Position numbers and translations under genes: made by a program. From contig NZ_JAQHXR010000002.1 in assembly GCF_027859255.1 (NCBI RefSeq), positions 1-64,000 on the forward strand: 64,000 bases of DNA, written 5' to 3'. The DNA is from Helicobacter ibis. GTDB taxonomy: Bacteria > Campylobacterota > Campylobacteria > Campylobacterales > Helicobacteraceae. Positions 1 to 8,998 of the stretch are shown piece by piece; position 1 is the stretch's first letter; each line of letters opens with the position of its first letter. The notes under the pieces are model-generated. The model was not told where the DNA came from. It worked only from the letters and a program-made list of their open reading frames with translations, and searched no databases.

Positions 1-1216
1 TTAGAGCATTTTGAGTTCTTTGTATATTATCATTTATGGCTTTAGCCATAGAACCAAATTCATCATTAGATGTTATATCTTTACTTAATGAAACATTTTT
101 AGTTTCATGATTAACATACTTAAAAAAATCAAATAATGTATTTTGCAATCTAAATAATCTATCACTTATTCCATATTTAACATAAAAATAAATTATGATT
201 ATAACCGCTAATAATATGGCAACAGATACAATTAATATAGTATATACTAGATCATACAAAGGTTTGGAAACAGAAGTTTCTGGTGCTATTATAACCATGC
301 TCCAATATTGAGAAGAATTCCCCCATAGATCAAAATTAAAAAGTTGTGCTATGTTCTTTTCTCCAGTACTAGCTGGAACGAATGTAAATATTCCATTTTC
401 TTTATTTTTTTGCATCTCTACTATTTTGCTAGAACTAGGATGAGGATTTACTTCTGATATTATTTTTCCAATAAATTCTGACTTTGGACTTGAGGCAATT
501 AAACCATTGTCTGCTATCAATAATCTTTGGTCATTTTTATACAAAGATTTTGAAGGATGATTTAACTCATCTCTTAGTAAATCTATTCTAACAACAACAC
601 CTACAAATCCTATTACTTTGTCTTTGTTATCAAAAAGTGGTACTGTTACGGTATAACCAACTACTGTATCGCCAGAAATGCGTATATCTCCTGGGGTTCC
701 AGCACTTTCTTGCTTATCTTGTAAAGCTCTCTTGGCAGAATTCCAACTCAATATAGCAGGTTCTGCATTTACAGCTTTCACTCCACCTTTAGAAGTAGGG
801 TTAGCATCTGAAAGAACCATAATAAAATCGCCATTTTTTGTATAATAAAGTGGATTGCCATCAGAGTATTGATTTCTATCAACCATATGTATGTAACCAT
901 AAGAAGTCCAAGAGTTAGTATCTAACACATTTTCTAAGAACATTCTTAAATCTTCAATATCGACTTTACCGTGGAGTTGATACATTCCTTTTACATTGCC
1001 TTGTAATGAAATTAGACCAGAATAAACATTTTGCGAAATAGCTTGTATTCCATTTGCATACCTATTGCTAGCCGAATTTAGCAATTTTTCAGCTTCTAAT
1101 TCTAATGTATTCGAAGTTCTAAAGATAACAAATCCAACTAATATGGAAATACCAAAAATTATAGATAAGCTAACTATGGCTATAATTTTTGTGCCCAAAC
1201 TAAAATTCCTAAACAT
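1..1216 (-). CDS. Methyl-accepting chemotaxis protein, N-terminal part (truncated by window edge)
   Basis: This is the first about 405 codons of a chemoreceptor; the signalling domain lies beyond base 1. My translation from the ATG at 1214-1216 shows a first membrane helix (residues about 8-30), a long periplasmic sensor of about 250 residues that looks like a dCache domain, a second helix (about residues 318-345), and the start of a HAMP-like linker. The start has an AAAGGA ribosome site 6-7 bases upstream. By family, such receptors bind small ligands in the periplasm and signal through CheW/CheA to the flagellar motor. The ligand cannot be told from this part. The calling of an MCP rather than another dCache receptor is inferred from architecture, because the conserved hairpin tip is not visible. 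Confidence 0.82.
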   Translation of the reverse strand, partial: MFRNFSLGTKIIAIVSLSIIFGISILVGFVIFRTSNTLELEAEKLLNSASNRYANGIQAISQNVYSGLISLQGNVKGMYQLHGKVDIEDLRMFLENVLDTNSWTSYGYIHMVDRNQYSDGNPLYYTKNGDFIMVLSDANPTSKGGVKAVNAEPAILSWNSAKRALQDKQESAGTPGDIRISGDTVVGYTVTVPLFDNKDKVIGFVGVVVRIDLLRDELNHPSKSLYKNDQRLLIADNGLIASSPKSEFIGKIISEVNPHPSSSKIVEMQKNKENGIFTFVPASTGEKNIAQLFNFDLWGNSSQYWSMVIIAPETSVSKPLYDLVYTILIVSVAILLAVIIIIYFYVKYGISDRLFRLQNTLFDFFKYVNHETKNVSLSKDITSNDEFGSMAKAINDNIQRTQNAL

Positions 1217-1390
1217 TAGTAATCCTTTCTAAAAAAATAAAAAATTTACTAAAAAACTTTAACTATTGTGTATCTTGAATATTATGATTTACATCAATAA
1301 CACAATGAATTGTAAAGGAAAATATTTACAATAATAAAATATTTTTCGATAAACATTATACTATAAATAAAAACTATTTTTTATTTTTTA

Positions 1391-1400
1391 GGATAAAATT
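1391..1400 (+). promoter_or_regulatory. Probable -10 region for RNase P RNA
   Basis: A GGATAAAATT stretch ends five bases before the predicted 5' end of the RNA, in a very AT-rich region without a clear -35 box. Lack of a -35 box is usual for housekeeping promoters in this phylum. The assignment rests on position only. Confidence 0.45.
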
Positions 1401-1404
1401 ACAC

Positions 1405-1726
1405 AGGTGTAGCGAGTGGTTGCTTTTTATAAAGAGGAAAGTCCGAGCTGCTTTGGGATAAGATTCCATTTAACAAATGGCTAGAGCAATCTAAGGGAAA
1501 GTGCAACAGAAATTAAACCGCTATTTAGCATATTTAGCAAGGGTGAAATGGTAAGGTAAGAGCTTACCGGAAGTGTAGTAATACATCTTTGTCAGTGCAA
1601 ACCCAATCTGCAGCAAGAAGGATATGGTTAAAATCCCAAATTTTAGAATCCTTCGCTAGATTTTTATTGTGAGATAAAAACAAGACAAATAACCACAAAA
1701 ACAGAACTCGGCTTATAGCTACACCT
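1405..1726 (+). ncRNA. rnpB: RNase P RNA
   Basis: This is the catalytic RNA of ribonuclease P, which trims the 5' leaders of precursor tRNAs. Hallmarks seen: the 5' arm AGGTGTAGC at 1405-1413 pairs with GCTACACCT at 1718-1726; the universally conserved AGAGGAAAGTCCGAGC block follows at about 1432-1447; an ACAGAAAT-type core segment lies near 1506; GGTGAAATGGTAAGG with its hairpin lies near 1542; and ACAGAACTCGGCTTATAG lies at about 1701-1718. The ends are set by the terminal helix and could be off by several bases. The hypE start is only 23 bases after the 3' end, so the two may share a transcript that is then processed. A short open frame on the opposite strand inside the RNA is not a gene. 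Confidence 0.93.
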
Positions 1727-1749
1727 AATTTTATTTTATTAGGAATGTT

Positions 1750-2754
1750 ATGAAAATGCAAAGTGTCCAATTATCTCATGGTAGTGGTGGAGTAGAGTCT
1801 CAAAAACTTATAAACGATATTTTCTATAAACATTTGCAAGACTTGGTTATATGTGGTGGAGAAGATGCTGGAGTATTTGAATCTAGTTCAAAACTTGCAG
1901 TTAGCACAGATGGATATACAATATCTCCTATATTTTTTGAAGGTGGCGATATAGGTAAATTATCTATTTATGGTAGCTGTAATGATGTATCAATGATGGG
2001 TGCAAAGCCACAATATATAACAGCTAGCTTTATGATTGAAGAAGGTTTCTTGTTTGAAGAGTTAGAGAAAATTGTAATATCTTTTTCTGCTGCAATTAAA
2101 GAATGCAATGTTAAATTAATTTCGGGCGATACAAAAGTGTTGCCAAAAGGCACAATAGATAAGATGTTTATAACTACTACTGCTATTGGTGAGATTGTAT
2201 ATCCAAATTTAAGTGCTTTCTCACTGCAGAGTGATTGCTCAATTATTGTAAGTGGAACAATAGGAGATCATGGAGCAGTTATATTCTCAAAAAGAGAAGA
2301 AATAGAAATAAATTCCAATTTACAAAGCGATTGTGCATTCTTATATCCAATGCTCGAATCTTTATTTACAGAAAATATAAACATTTATGCACTAAGAGAT
2401 TCCACTAGGGGTGGAATAGCTAGTGTGCTAAATGAATGGGCAAACTCCTCAAATGTAGGTATAGAAATTAATGAGGAAAAATTACCTATCAAAAATGAAG
2501 TAAGAGGCATATGTGAAATGCTAGGTTTTGAAGCATGCAATCTTGCTAATGAAGGTATGTGTGTGTTATGCGTAAGTAAAAAAGATGAATTAAAAACACT
2601 AGAGATTCTAAGAAATAGTAAGTTGGGACAAAATGCACAAATCATAGGACAAACAACTAATGAAAACAAAAAACAAGTGATATTTAAAACTTCGTATGGT
2701 GCAAAAAGATATTTAGAATATCCAAGCGGAGAACTATTGCCTAGAATTTGCTAG
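1750..2754 (+). CDS. hypE: Hydrogenase maturation factor HypE
   Basis: HypE dehydrates the carbamoyl group that HypF places on its C-terminal cysteine, giving the thiocyanate that becomes a CN ligand of the Ni-Fe site in [NiFe] hydrogenases. The 334-residue product ends in the diagnostic Pro-Arg-Ile-Cys tail (Cys334 at the very end). The N-terminal LSHGSGG segment and the AIRS/PurM-like ATP-grasping fold (residues about 30-140 and 160-320) fit the family. The ATG at 1750 has AGGAA four bases before it; a second ATG at 1756 is equally possible. It follows rnpB directly. The partner hypD is in this window at 29984-31114; hypA, B, C and F are not seen here. Confidence 0.96.
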   Translation: MKMQSVQLSHGSGGVESQKLINDIFYKHLQDLVICGGEDAGVFESSSKLAVSTDGYTISPIFFEGGDIGKLSIYGSCNDVSMMGAKPQYITASFMIEEGFLFEELEKIVISFSAAIKECNVKLISGDTKVLPKGTIDKMFITTTAIGEIVYPNLSAFSLQSDCSIIVSGTIGDHGAVIFSKREEIEINSNLQSDCAFLYPMLESLFTENINIYALRDSTRGGIASVLNEWANSSNVGIEINEEKLPIKNEVRGICEMLGFEACNLANEGMCVLCVSKKDELKTLEILRNSKLGQNAQIIGQTTNENKKQVIFKTSYGAKRYLEYPSGELLPRIC

Positions 2755-2796
2755 GGTATAAACTGGTAAAAAATAAGGTTGCTAGAGCCCAAAAGC

Positions 2797-2825
2797 TTCT
2801 CCAAGCAATCATCTTGCTTGAAGAA
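2797..2825 (-). terminator. Probable terminator of the catalase gene
   Basis: A hairpin with a 12-bp stem (one mismatch; CAAGCAA against TTGCTTG at its core) and a 5-base loop begins directly after the catalase stop codon. On the minus strand it is followed within a few bases by four T residues. It may also stop hypE transcripts from the other side, though no T run is seen there. Confidence 0.55.
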
Positions 2826-4262
2826 TTATAGACTCAAAAGTTCTGCTACCCTCTTGCCATAGTTTTCATCTGCTTTTTTGAAGTGCTCTAGTTGGCGTTT
2901 TTGTATTTCTACTGGCACACCTTCCATTGCTTCTTTGATGTTTTGGCATAGTGCTTCTTTTTGCTCTGCATTCATAAGGCGATATAAATCCCCTGCTTGC
3001 ACATAATAATCATCTTCGTATTCTCTGTGATTATATTTCATCATCACATCACCCTCTTTTATGTGCAATGGTGGCTCAATAGCATTTGAATCTTCACTAT
3101 AGTCATTATAGTAGCTTGGATTATAGTTTCTCTCTCCACCAAATTTACCCATTTGCATATATCCATCTCTATGTGTCGTAGATACAGGAGCTATACTTGC
3201 ATTTACTGGGAGTTGAGAGTGATTGATTCCAAGTCTATATCGTTGTGTATCACCATAGCTAAATAATCTTCCTTGAAGCATTTTATCAGGGCTATATCCA
3301 ACTCCTGGCACGATATTTGCAGGGTTAAATGCTGCTTGTTCTACTTCTGCAAAATAGTTTTCTGGGTTTTTATTAAGCTCTAAGATCCCAACTTCAATTA
3401 ATGGATAATCTTTATGACTCCATACTTTTGTAAGATCAAATGGGTTGAATCTGTAAGTTTCGGCATCTTTTTCAGGCATTATTTGCACACAGAATCTCCA
3501 CTTTGGAAAATTACCTTTTTCTATGTTCTCAAATAGATCTTTTTGGTGAGATTCTCTATCTTGTGCTATTATTTCTTCTGCTTCTTTATTTGTTAGATTG
3601 TGGATTCCTTGCATACTCTTAAAGTGGAATTTAACCCAAAATCGCTCATTTTTAGCATTTAAAAAGCTATAAGTATGGCTCCCAAATCCGTGCATTTCTC
3701 TATAACTTCTTGGAATTCCTCTATCACTCATTAAAATTGTTACTTGATGCAAAGATTCTGGGTGCAAACTCCAAAAATCCCATGCAGCAGTAGCACTTCT
3801 TAGGTTTGTTTTTGGATCTCGTTTTTGTGTATGGATAAAATCAGGGAATTTAATAGCGTCTTTTATAAAGAATACCGGAGTATTATTTCCTACTATATCC
3901 CAATTACCCTCTTCTGTATAGAATTTGAGTGCAAATCCTCTTACATCCCTTTCTGCATCAGCTGCACCTCTCTCACCTGCCACAGTTGAAAATCTCAAAA
4001 ATGCTTTAGTTTTCTTGCCTACTTTTTCAAAAATTTTAGCTTTTGAATATTGCGTGATGTCATTTGTGATTGTTAGCTCTCCATAAGCCGCGCTTCCTTT
4101 GGCATGAACCACACGTTCTGGAATTCTTTCTCTATCAAAATGTGCCAACTTTTCTAGTAGCCAAGTATCTTGAAGAAGTGTAGGACCTCTTTTTCCTGCT
4201 GTGATTGAATTTTGATTGTCACCTATTGGTGTGCCTGTTGCGGTTGTAAGTTTTTTACTCAT
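2826..4262 (-). CDS. katA: Catalase (monofunctional haem catalase)
   Basis: It breaks down hydrogen peroxide to water and oxygen. The 478-residue product has the small-subunit catalase layout: the active-site stretch [14 protein letters not shown] with distal His53, the distal Asn126 in the VGNN segment, and the proximal haem ligand Tyr336 within [12 protein letters not shown]. The length is near the family norm; the basic C-terminal extension I recall from H. pylori KatA is missing. The ATG has AAGGAG eight bases upstream. An ankyrin-repeat gene lies 93 bases upstream on the same strand and may act with it. The 5' region contains an AT-rich dyad that could bind a Fur/PerR-type repressor. Confidence 0.97.
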   Translation of the reverse strand: MSKKLTTATGTPIGDNQNSITAGKRGPTLLQDTWLLEKLAHFDRERIPERVVHAKGSAAYGELTITNDITQYSKAKIFEKVGKKTKAFLRFSTVAGERGAADAERDVRGFALKFYTEEGNWDIVGNNTPVFFIKDAIKFPDFIHTQKRDPKTNLRSATAAWDFWSLHPESLHQVTILMSDRGIPRSYREMHGFGSHTYSFLNAKNERFWVKFHFKSMQGIHNLTNKEAEEIIAQDRESHQKDLFENIEKGNFPKWRFCVQIMPEKDAETYRFNPFDLTKVWSHKDYPLIEVGILELNKNPENYFAEVEQAAFNPANIVPGVGYSPDKMLQGRLFSYGDTQRYRLGINHSQLPVNASIAPVSTTHRDGYMQMGKFGGERNYNPSYYNDYSEDSNAIEPPLHIKEGDVMMKYNHREYEDDYYVQAGDLYRLMNAEQKEALCQNIKEAMEGVPVEIQKRQLEHFKKADENYGKRVAELLSL

Positions 4263-4282
4263 AGTATCTCCTTAAACAATAG

Positions 4283-4306
4283 ATTATTATTAAGTGATAA
4301 TTATTG
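4283..4306 (-). promoter_or_regulatory. AT-rich dyad upstream of katA, possible Fur/PerR-type operator
   Basis: An imperfect inverted repeat of the ATTATTA...TAATTATT kind lies 20-45 bases before the catalase ATG. Fur-family repressors (PerR, Fur) of this phylum bind AT-rich dyads at catalase promoters, so the role is plausible. In DNA this AT-rich such dyads also arise by chance. Confidence 0.3.
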
Positions 4307-4355
4307 CTATTTTTTACTTAAAGAAAAATTTTATTAATAACAAATCATTTAAAAC

Positions 4356-4817
4356 TTATTTACCTAGCAATTTTAATCCCATTTTTTGCATAAAACTCAT
4401 CTTTTTCTTGCTATGTTTTAGCAATAGAGTGACTATTTCTTTTCTTCTAAAAATAATCGCACAATTAAGTGGAGTAAGCCCCATACCATTATCAGAATCT
4501 ACATCTGCACCACATTCTATAAGTAGCTTTGCCATATCATAGTAACCTTTAAAACACACTCCAGCAAGTGGTGTTTGATTTTTGTCATTTCTTTTATCGA
4601 CCTCTGCTCCACGCTCTAATAATAGCTTTGCACATTCAATAGAATTGTTGTAAGCTGCTAACATTAACAGTGTATTTCCTTTATGATTTGATAAATTTAC
4701 ATTTAATCCAGAATCTAAAAGTATTTTTAAAGATTCAATATCATTGTTTCTTGCAAAATCAAAGGAGCTTTGAAGTAATTCTTCTAACTTTTTTTCTTCT
4801 TCTAGTGTCAATTTCAT
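4356..4817 (-). CDS. Ankyrin-repeat protein upstream of catalase
   Basis: This 153-residue cytoplasmic protein has three to four ankyrin repeats (residues about 29-135), seen as repeated NTLLMLAA, QTPLAGVC and LTPLNCAI segments with following helix pairs. There is no signal peptide. In Campylobacter jejuni the ankyrin protein Cj1386 next to katA is reported to help deliver haem to catalase; here the ankyrin gene is upstream of katA on the same strand, 93 bases apart, rather than downstream. A role in haem loading of KatA is therefore inferred from context, not from sequence. The ATG has an AGGAAT site close upstream. Confidence 0.82.
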   Translation of the reverse strand: MKLTLEEEKKLEELLQSSFDFARNNDIESLKILLDSGLNVNLSNHKGNTLLMLAAYNNSIECAKLLLERGAEVDKRNDKNQTPLAGVCFKGYYDMAKLLIECGADVDSDNGMGLTPLNCAIIFRRKEIVTLLLKHSKKKMSFMQKMGLKLLGK

Positions 4818-4928
4818 ATTATTCCTTTAAAATCAAGCATTATTTAGAGCTGATTATATAAAAATGCTATTAATAAATTTGGATTTTAATATTTTTTTAT
4901 TATTTGTATAATTTTTTTTGTAAAATAT

Positions 4929-4936
4929 CCGATATG
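4929..4936 (+). promoter_or_regulatory. Sigma-28 (FliA)-like -10 box of the flaG-fliD-fliS operon
   Basis: The CCGATATG octamer resembles the sigma-28 -10 consensus (GCCGATAA; CGATAT in Campylobacter) and lies 39 bases before the flaG start. The -35 half is not convincing. Late flagellar filament genes, including the cap operon, are usual FliA targets in this group, which supports the call. Confidence 0.5.
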
Positions 4937-4974
4937 AAAGCTATACAGCTTATATAGACAATAAGGAGATTGCT

Positions 4975-5349
4975 ATGGAAGTGAAACAGACAAATGTTCA
5001 AAGTGGAATAAATATTGCTAGTGCTTCAAATAACTATGATAATACTAGTAGTGCTAAAACTTCGAATCTTAAAGCGCAACAAACGGAGTTGGAAGAACTA
5101 AAAGAAAAGCAAGATATTGAAGAGCAAAAGAAAAAATTAAATGAATTAGCTCAACAGCTAAATAAAGAGCTAAATCCTTTAAACACTAATGTTACATTTA
5201 GCTTTAATGAAGATATAGAAGGTTTGTATGTAACAGTTAGTGAAAGAGATACAAATAGAGTAATAAGAAAAATACCAAGCGACGAAGCTATGGAACTAAT
5301 GGCAAAAATGAAAGAAGTCGTTGGTATGATTTTTGACAAACAAGCTTAA
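4975..5349 (+). CDS. flaG: Flagellar protein FlaG
   Basis: FlaG proteins influence flagellar filament length in polar flagellates; the mechanism is not settled. The 124-residue product has a polar, low-complexity N terminus with a short coiled-coil stretch (residues about 37-65), followed by the conserved FlaG core (about 65-120) including NTNVTFSFNEDIEGLYVTVS and VIRKIPSDEAMELMAKM. The ATG has AAGGAG eight bases upstream. It is the first gene of a flaG-fliD-fliS operon, the same order I recall for H. pylori HP0751-HP0753, with 15 bases to fliD. Confidence 0.93.
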   Translation: MEVKQTNVQSGINIASASNNYDNTSSAKTSNLKAQQTELEELKEKQDIEEQKKKLNELAQQLNKELNPLNTNVTFSFNEDIEGLYVTVSERDTNRVIRKIPSDEAMELMAKMKEVVGMIFDKQA

Positions 5350-5364
5350 TACTAGGAGGACATT

Positions 5365-7434
5365 ATGGCATTAGGTTCATTGGCTTCATTGGGTGTTGGT
5401 AGTGGTGTTTTAACTTGGGATACCATAAATCAAATGAAAGAATTAGATATAAAAAACCAACTAACACCGATTCAAACAAAGTTACAAAGCAATCTGCAAC
5501 AACAAACAGAGCTTACTTCTTTAATGTCACTTATGAGCTCTCTAAATTCAAACTTTAGGACACTCTCTGATTATAGCACATTTCAAAAAAGACAAGCAAA
5601 TGTTGAAGGGAATGGTATTAAGGCTACCGCTGGAGAAGGATTAGCTGTCCAAGATATAAAGCTTAATGTATCGCAACTAGCACAAAATGATGTAAATCAA
5701 GTTGGCTTAAAGTTTAAAGATAGAGACAGCGTATTCAGTAATGATAATACCACTATAAACTTTTATCACAATGGCACAGAATACAATATAGATGTAAAGG
5801 CGGGAGCTACTTTAAGCGATGTTGCACAAAGCATTACTGATGCAACTGGCGGAGAAGTTCTAGGTGTCATTATGAAAACTGGTGGAGATGAGCCATATCA
5901 ACTAATGATACAATCAAAAAACACTGGTAAAGACAACAAGATATATTTTGGAACAACTCTAGAAGGTGCAGCAATGCCCGGAGGACATATCAAAAGCGGT
6001 AATTTAAAAATAGAAATTGGCGGACATGAGCTAAATATAGATATGTCTAAAATAAATAGTAAGCTAGGTAATACTTCTGAACAAAATGCAAGTGCGGTTA
6101 TGGAAGCAATAAACAAAGAGCTTGAAAAACCAGAAAATGCAGAATTAAAGAAAAAAATAGATAGTGGCGAAATTACTATTGATTTAAATAAAGATGGCAA
6201 AGGACTCATGCTAAATGATGCTAAAGGTGGGCATATTAAAATTACCACAGAGAACATAAAAGTCCAGAGTGCAGAGGGTGTTAGTGATACTGACACTGAT
6301 CTTGGATTCTCCAAAAAAGAAGCTGGAAGTAGAGATTTGGTTGTTGGTTCTCCTGTTAGCACAAACACTGGTTTAAGTGGTGTATTTACTCTAAATGGAG
6401 AAAAGTTTGATTTAGGTAAGATATTAAAAGGTTCAAATGGAAAGGATAATGCACAAAAAATTGCAGATGCAATAAATGCAAAGACAGATAGCACAAAGAT
6501 AAAAGCAGAAGTAAGAGATGGGAAGCTTGTGCTAAATTCCACAGATGGAAGCTCGATTCGTGTAGCTGCTGAAGGTGCTGATGATGATGCAAAGTCAAAA
6601 GTATTATCGTCAATTGGATTAAGCAGTGGTAACTATACTTCATCTCAAAGTTTTCTAGAAAAAATGGATATAACAAGTATCCAAAATGCACAAAATGCTA
6701 TCTTTACATATAATGGTATAAAGGTAGAGAGAGATAAAAATGTGGTTGATGATGTAATATCTGGTCTTACACTTGAGCTTACAAATGTAACAAAAGAAGA
6801 CGAAGAAGTAACAGTTAGAATCTCAAGAGATGATAAGGCAGTTTTAGATGAAGCAAAGGCATTTGTAGAGAATTACAATGCTTTAATACTAAAGATTCAA
6901 GAGCTAACTAAATATGATGAAGAGACAAAGGTAGCTGGAGTATTTAATGGTAATAGCGAAGTAAGAAGTATTACAAGGGAACTAAATTCTCTTATAAACT
7001 CTACTGATGCCGATAAAAATAGTCTTGTGAAATTTGGTATTACAATGAATGAAAATGGGACTTTATCTATAGATTCTAGCAAGTTTGAGACTGCTTTTAA
7101 AGAAGATCCCGATAAAGCAATAGAATTCTTTAGAGGTGGAACTGTTAAAGTAAATGGTGTAGACACAGAAAAAGAAGGTGTATTTACAAAGCTAAAAAGC
7201 ACTATGGATTCGTTAATTAGTGGCAGTAATTCTACCTTAAAGATTTTAGAGCAAAACTTAATAAATGAGCAAAAATCATTACGAGAGGATCTAACTTCTA
7301 CACAAGCATATATAGATAGTAGATATGAAATTATGGCTGCTAAGTGGTCTGTATATGATACGATGATAGCTAAGACAAATCAAGCAGGAAATGCAGTAGC
7401 AAATATGATAAATCAAATGAATAATAGTAACTAG
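5365..7434 (+). CDS. fliD: Flagellar filament cap protein FliD (HAP2)
   Basis: FliD forms the cap at the filament tip that guides flagellin folding. The 689-residue product is close to the Helicobacter family length. It has an N-terminal D0/D1 segment (residues about 1-110) with the start SLGVGSGVLTWDTIN, a large variable central domain (about 115-430) and a C-terminal domain (about 430-680) ending in the coiled helix typical of export substrates (SRYEIMAAKWSVYDTMIAK). There is no signal peptide because it is exported by the flagellar type III system. GGAGG is seven bases before the ATG. fliS starts eight bases after the stop. Confidence 0.97.
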   Translation: MALGSLASLGVGSGVLTWDTINQMKELDIKNQLTPIQTKLQSNLQQQTELTSLMSLMSSLNSNFRTLSDYSTFQKRQANVEGNGIKATAGEGLAVQDIKLNVSQLAQNDVNQVGLKFKDRDSVFSNDNTTINFYHNGTEYNIDVKAGATLSDVAQSITDATGGEVLGVIMKTGGDEPYQLMIQSKNTGKDNKIYFGTTLEGAAMPGGHIKSGNLKIEIGGHELNIDMSKINSKLGNTSEQNASAVMEAINKELEKPENAELKKKIDSGEITIDLNKDGKGLMLNDAKGGHIKITTENIKVQSAEGVSDTDTDLGFSKKEAGSRDLVVGSPVSTNTGLSGVFTLNGEKFDLGKILKGSNGKDNAQKIADAINAKTDSTKIKAEVRDGKLVLNSTDGSSIRVAAEGADDDAKSKVLSSIGLSSGNYTSSQSFLEKMDITSIQNAQNAIFTYNGIKVERDKNVVDDVISGLTLELTNVTKEDEEVTVRISRDDKAVLDEAKAFVENYNALILKIQELTKYDEETKVAGVFNGNSEVRSITRELNSLINSTDADKNSLVKFGITMNENGTLSIDSSKFETAFKEDPDKAIEFFRGGTVKVNGVDTEKEGVFTKLKSTMDSLISGSNSTLKILEQNLINEQKSLREDLTSTQAYIDSRYEIMAAKWSVYDTMIAKTNQAGNAVANMINQMNNSN

Positions 7435-7442
7435 GATAAAAA

Positions 7443-7820
7443 ATGAATGGTGCAGCTTATAACTCATATCAACAAAATTCTGTTGCAGTTGAATCTCCAG
7501 CCAGATTGGTTGAAATGCTATATGAAGGGATTTTGAGATTCTCTTCAATGGCTAAGAGATGCATAGATTCTGGCGATATAGAGAAAAAAATCTATTATAT
7601 AAATCGAACTACTGACATTTTTGTAGAATTACTAAATTCACTAGATTATGAAAAAGGTGGTCAGGTAGCACATTATTTAACTGGGCTATACACACATCAA
7701 ATAAAGTTATTAACCCAAGCAAATATGGAAAACAATAAAGAGAAAATAGACATAGTAATTAAAGTTACCAAAGGGTTATTAGAAGCTTGGAAGGAAGTAA
7801 ATCATGAATTGGCTCAATGA
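7443..7820 (+). CDS. fliS: Flagellin chaperone FliS
   Basis: FliS binds the C-terminal helix of flagellin in the cytoplasm and prevents premature polymerisation. The 125-residue all-helical product has the family start (YNSYQQNSV), the VEMLYEGILRF segment and the conserved helix with YINRTTDIFVELLNSLDYEKGG. It lies between fliD and a small gene whose start is inside the fliS 3' end (17-base overlap), so the two are translationally coupled. Confidence 0.96.
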   Translation: MNGAAYNSYQQNSVAVESPARLVEMLYEGILRFSSMAKRCIDSGDIEKKIYYINRTTDIFVELLNSLDYEKGGQVAHYLTGLYTHQIKLLTQANMENNKEKIDIVIKVTKGLLEAWKEVNHELAQ

Positions 7821-8055
7821 ATTAAAAGTAGCATTTTTAAATAAAAATGACAATAAAATTAATGAATTGTTAGATAATTTGCCAACTCTTAAAACTAGAG
7901 ATGAAATGTTTGAGGCGTTGGCTATATTTGAAGAAATAACTAACTATGCAAAAGAAGAAAAAAACAAACTAACTAATGAAATGCGAAAGCTTAAGCAAAC
8001 TAAGCAATTTTTACCAAAACAAGAAACTTCTCATAGGCTTAATATCTCTTTTTGA
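7804..8055 (+). CDS. Small helical protein in FliT position
   Basis: This 83-residue charged, helical protein has no signal peptide or membrane segment. Its ATG is inside fliS with GGAAGGAAG upstream, so it is expressed with the cap operon. H. pylori carries a small gene in the same place (I recall HP0754). Many bacteria place the FliD chaperone FliT here, and size and helical make-up fit, but I see no motif that proves it. The C terminus (residues about 55-83) is Lys/Gln-rich. Confidence 0.75.
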   Translation: MNWLNELKVAFLNKNDNKINELLDNLPTLKTRDEMFEALAIFEEITNYAKEEKNKLTNEMRKLKQTKQFLPKQETSHRLNISF

Positions 8056-8060
8056 TAAGC

Positions 8061-8066
8061 TATAAT
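8061..8066 (+). promoter_or_regulatory. -10 box (TATAAT) for the DUF2156-xerH unit
   Basis: A perfect TATAAT follows the stop of the preceding gene by five bases and lies 29 bases before the next ATG, implying a very short leader. It lets the DUF2156 gene and xerH be expressed apart from the flagellar genes. Confidence 0.55.
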
Positions 8067-8068
8067 AA

Positions 8069-8094
8069 AATATATCTTTTTTAAAAGGTATATT
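8069..8094 (+). promoter_or_regulatory. Hairpin covering the ribosome site of the DUF2156 gene
   Basis: AATATATCTTTT (8069-8080) can pair with AAAAGGTATATT (8083-8094), 12 bp with one G-U pair, with only two bases between the arms. The right arm holds the AAAAGG ribosome site and ends at the base before the ATG, so folding would hide the start. No T run follows, which argues against a terminator. Confidence 0.45.
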
Positions 8095-8997
8095 ATGCAA
8101 TGGAAACCACTTGACATACAAGATAGAGACATTATAAATGAATTTATAAACACCAAAGAAATTTTGGTATCTGATATTAATTTTACGAATCTTTATTTAT
8201 GGCATTATTCTAGACATATAAGCTATTGTATATTAAATGATTGCTTGATTATAAAGACGCAATATCCAAATCAAACTCCATTTATATTCTATCCTATACA
8301 CAAAAAAAACAATAAAGAAAAAATCAAAAAAACAATCCTAGAATTAATGGAAATATGTCATGCAAAAGGTTTTGTGTTTTCCATACATTCTTTAAGTAAT
8401 GTTGATAAAGAGGAGTTAGAATCTATTCTTCCAAATACTTTTTCATATATTTTTAGAGAGGATAGAAGCGATTATATTTACTCAATAGAAGAGCTAATAG
8501 AACTAAAAGGAAAGAAATTTCATAAGAAAAAAACTCATATAAATAGATTCAACGAAAGATACAACTTTACATACGAAGATATAAATTCAAGTAATAAAGA
8601 TGAAGTAATTGAAGTGTATAAAAATTGGTTTGGCAAGATAAGCGATACAGCAAGCGATGGATTAAAGAATGAATACATAGGAATAATAGAATCTCTAAAA
8701 GAAATGGAAATTCTTAAATTTACAGGTGGTATCTTGCGTGTAGATGGAGAAATCATTGCATTTAGTTTCGCTGAAGTATTAAATAAAGATACAATAGTAG
8801 TTCATATAGAAAAGGCAAATATAGACTATCAAGGTGCATATCAAGCAATAAACAGAGAGTTTTTAGTCAATAAATGGAGTAATTATAAATTCGTAAATAG
8901 AGAAGAAGATCTAGGGATTGAGGGTTTAAGAAAGGCTAAGCAATCATATAACCCTCTTTATTTGCAAGAGAAATTTGATGCTGTGCTAAAGGTATAA
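8095..8997 (+). CDS. DUF2156 protein (GNAT-fold, lysyl-phosphatidylglycerol-synthase-like)
   Basis: The 300-residue soluble protein matches the DUF2156 family, which has two GNAT-like folds related to the catalytic part of MprF aminoacyl-phosphatidylglycerol transferases. Seen: the N-terminal DINFTNLYLWHY segment, the KGKKFHKKKTHINRF basic stretch (residues about 140-155), and the C-terminal YQAINREFL and NREEDLGIEGLRKAKQSY segments that are typical of the family. It has no membrane domain of its own, so the acceptor substrate is unknown. xerH starts one base after its stop (TAATATG), so the two are coupled. Confidence 0.8.
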   Translation: MQWKPLDIQDRDIINEFINTKEILVSDINFTNLYLWHYSRHISYCILNDCLIIKTQYPNQTPFIFYPIHKKNNKEKIKKTILELMEICHAKGFVFSIHSLSNVDKEELESILPNTFSYIFREDRSDYIYSIEELIELKGKKFHKKKTHINRFNERYNFTYEDINSSNKDEVIEVYKNWFGKISDTASDGLKNEYIGIIESLKEMEILKFTGGILRVDGEIIAFSFAEVLNKDTIVVHIEKANIDYQGAYQAINREFLVNKWSNYKFVNREEDLGIEGLRKAKQSYNPLYLQEKFDAVLKV

Positions 8998-8998
8998 T

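Noticed and set aside
1564-1770. 68-codon frame on the minus strand across rnpB
   Set aside because: It lies within conserved RNase P RNA structure and has no ribosome site.
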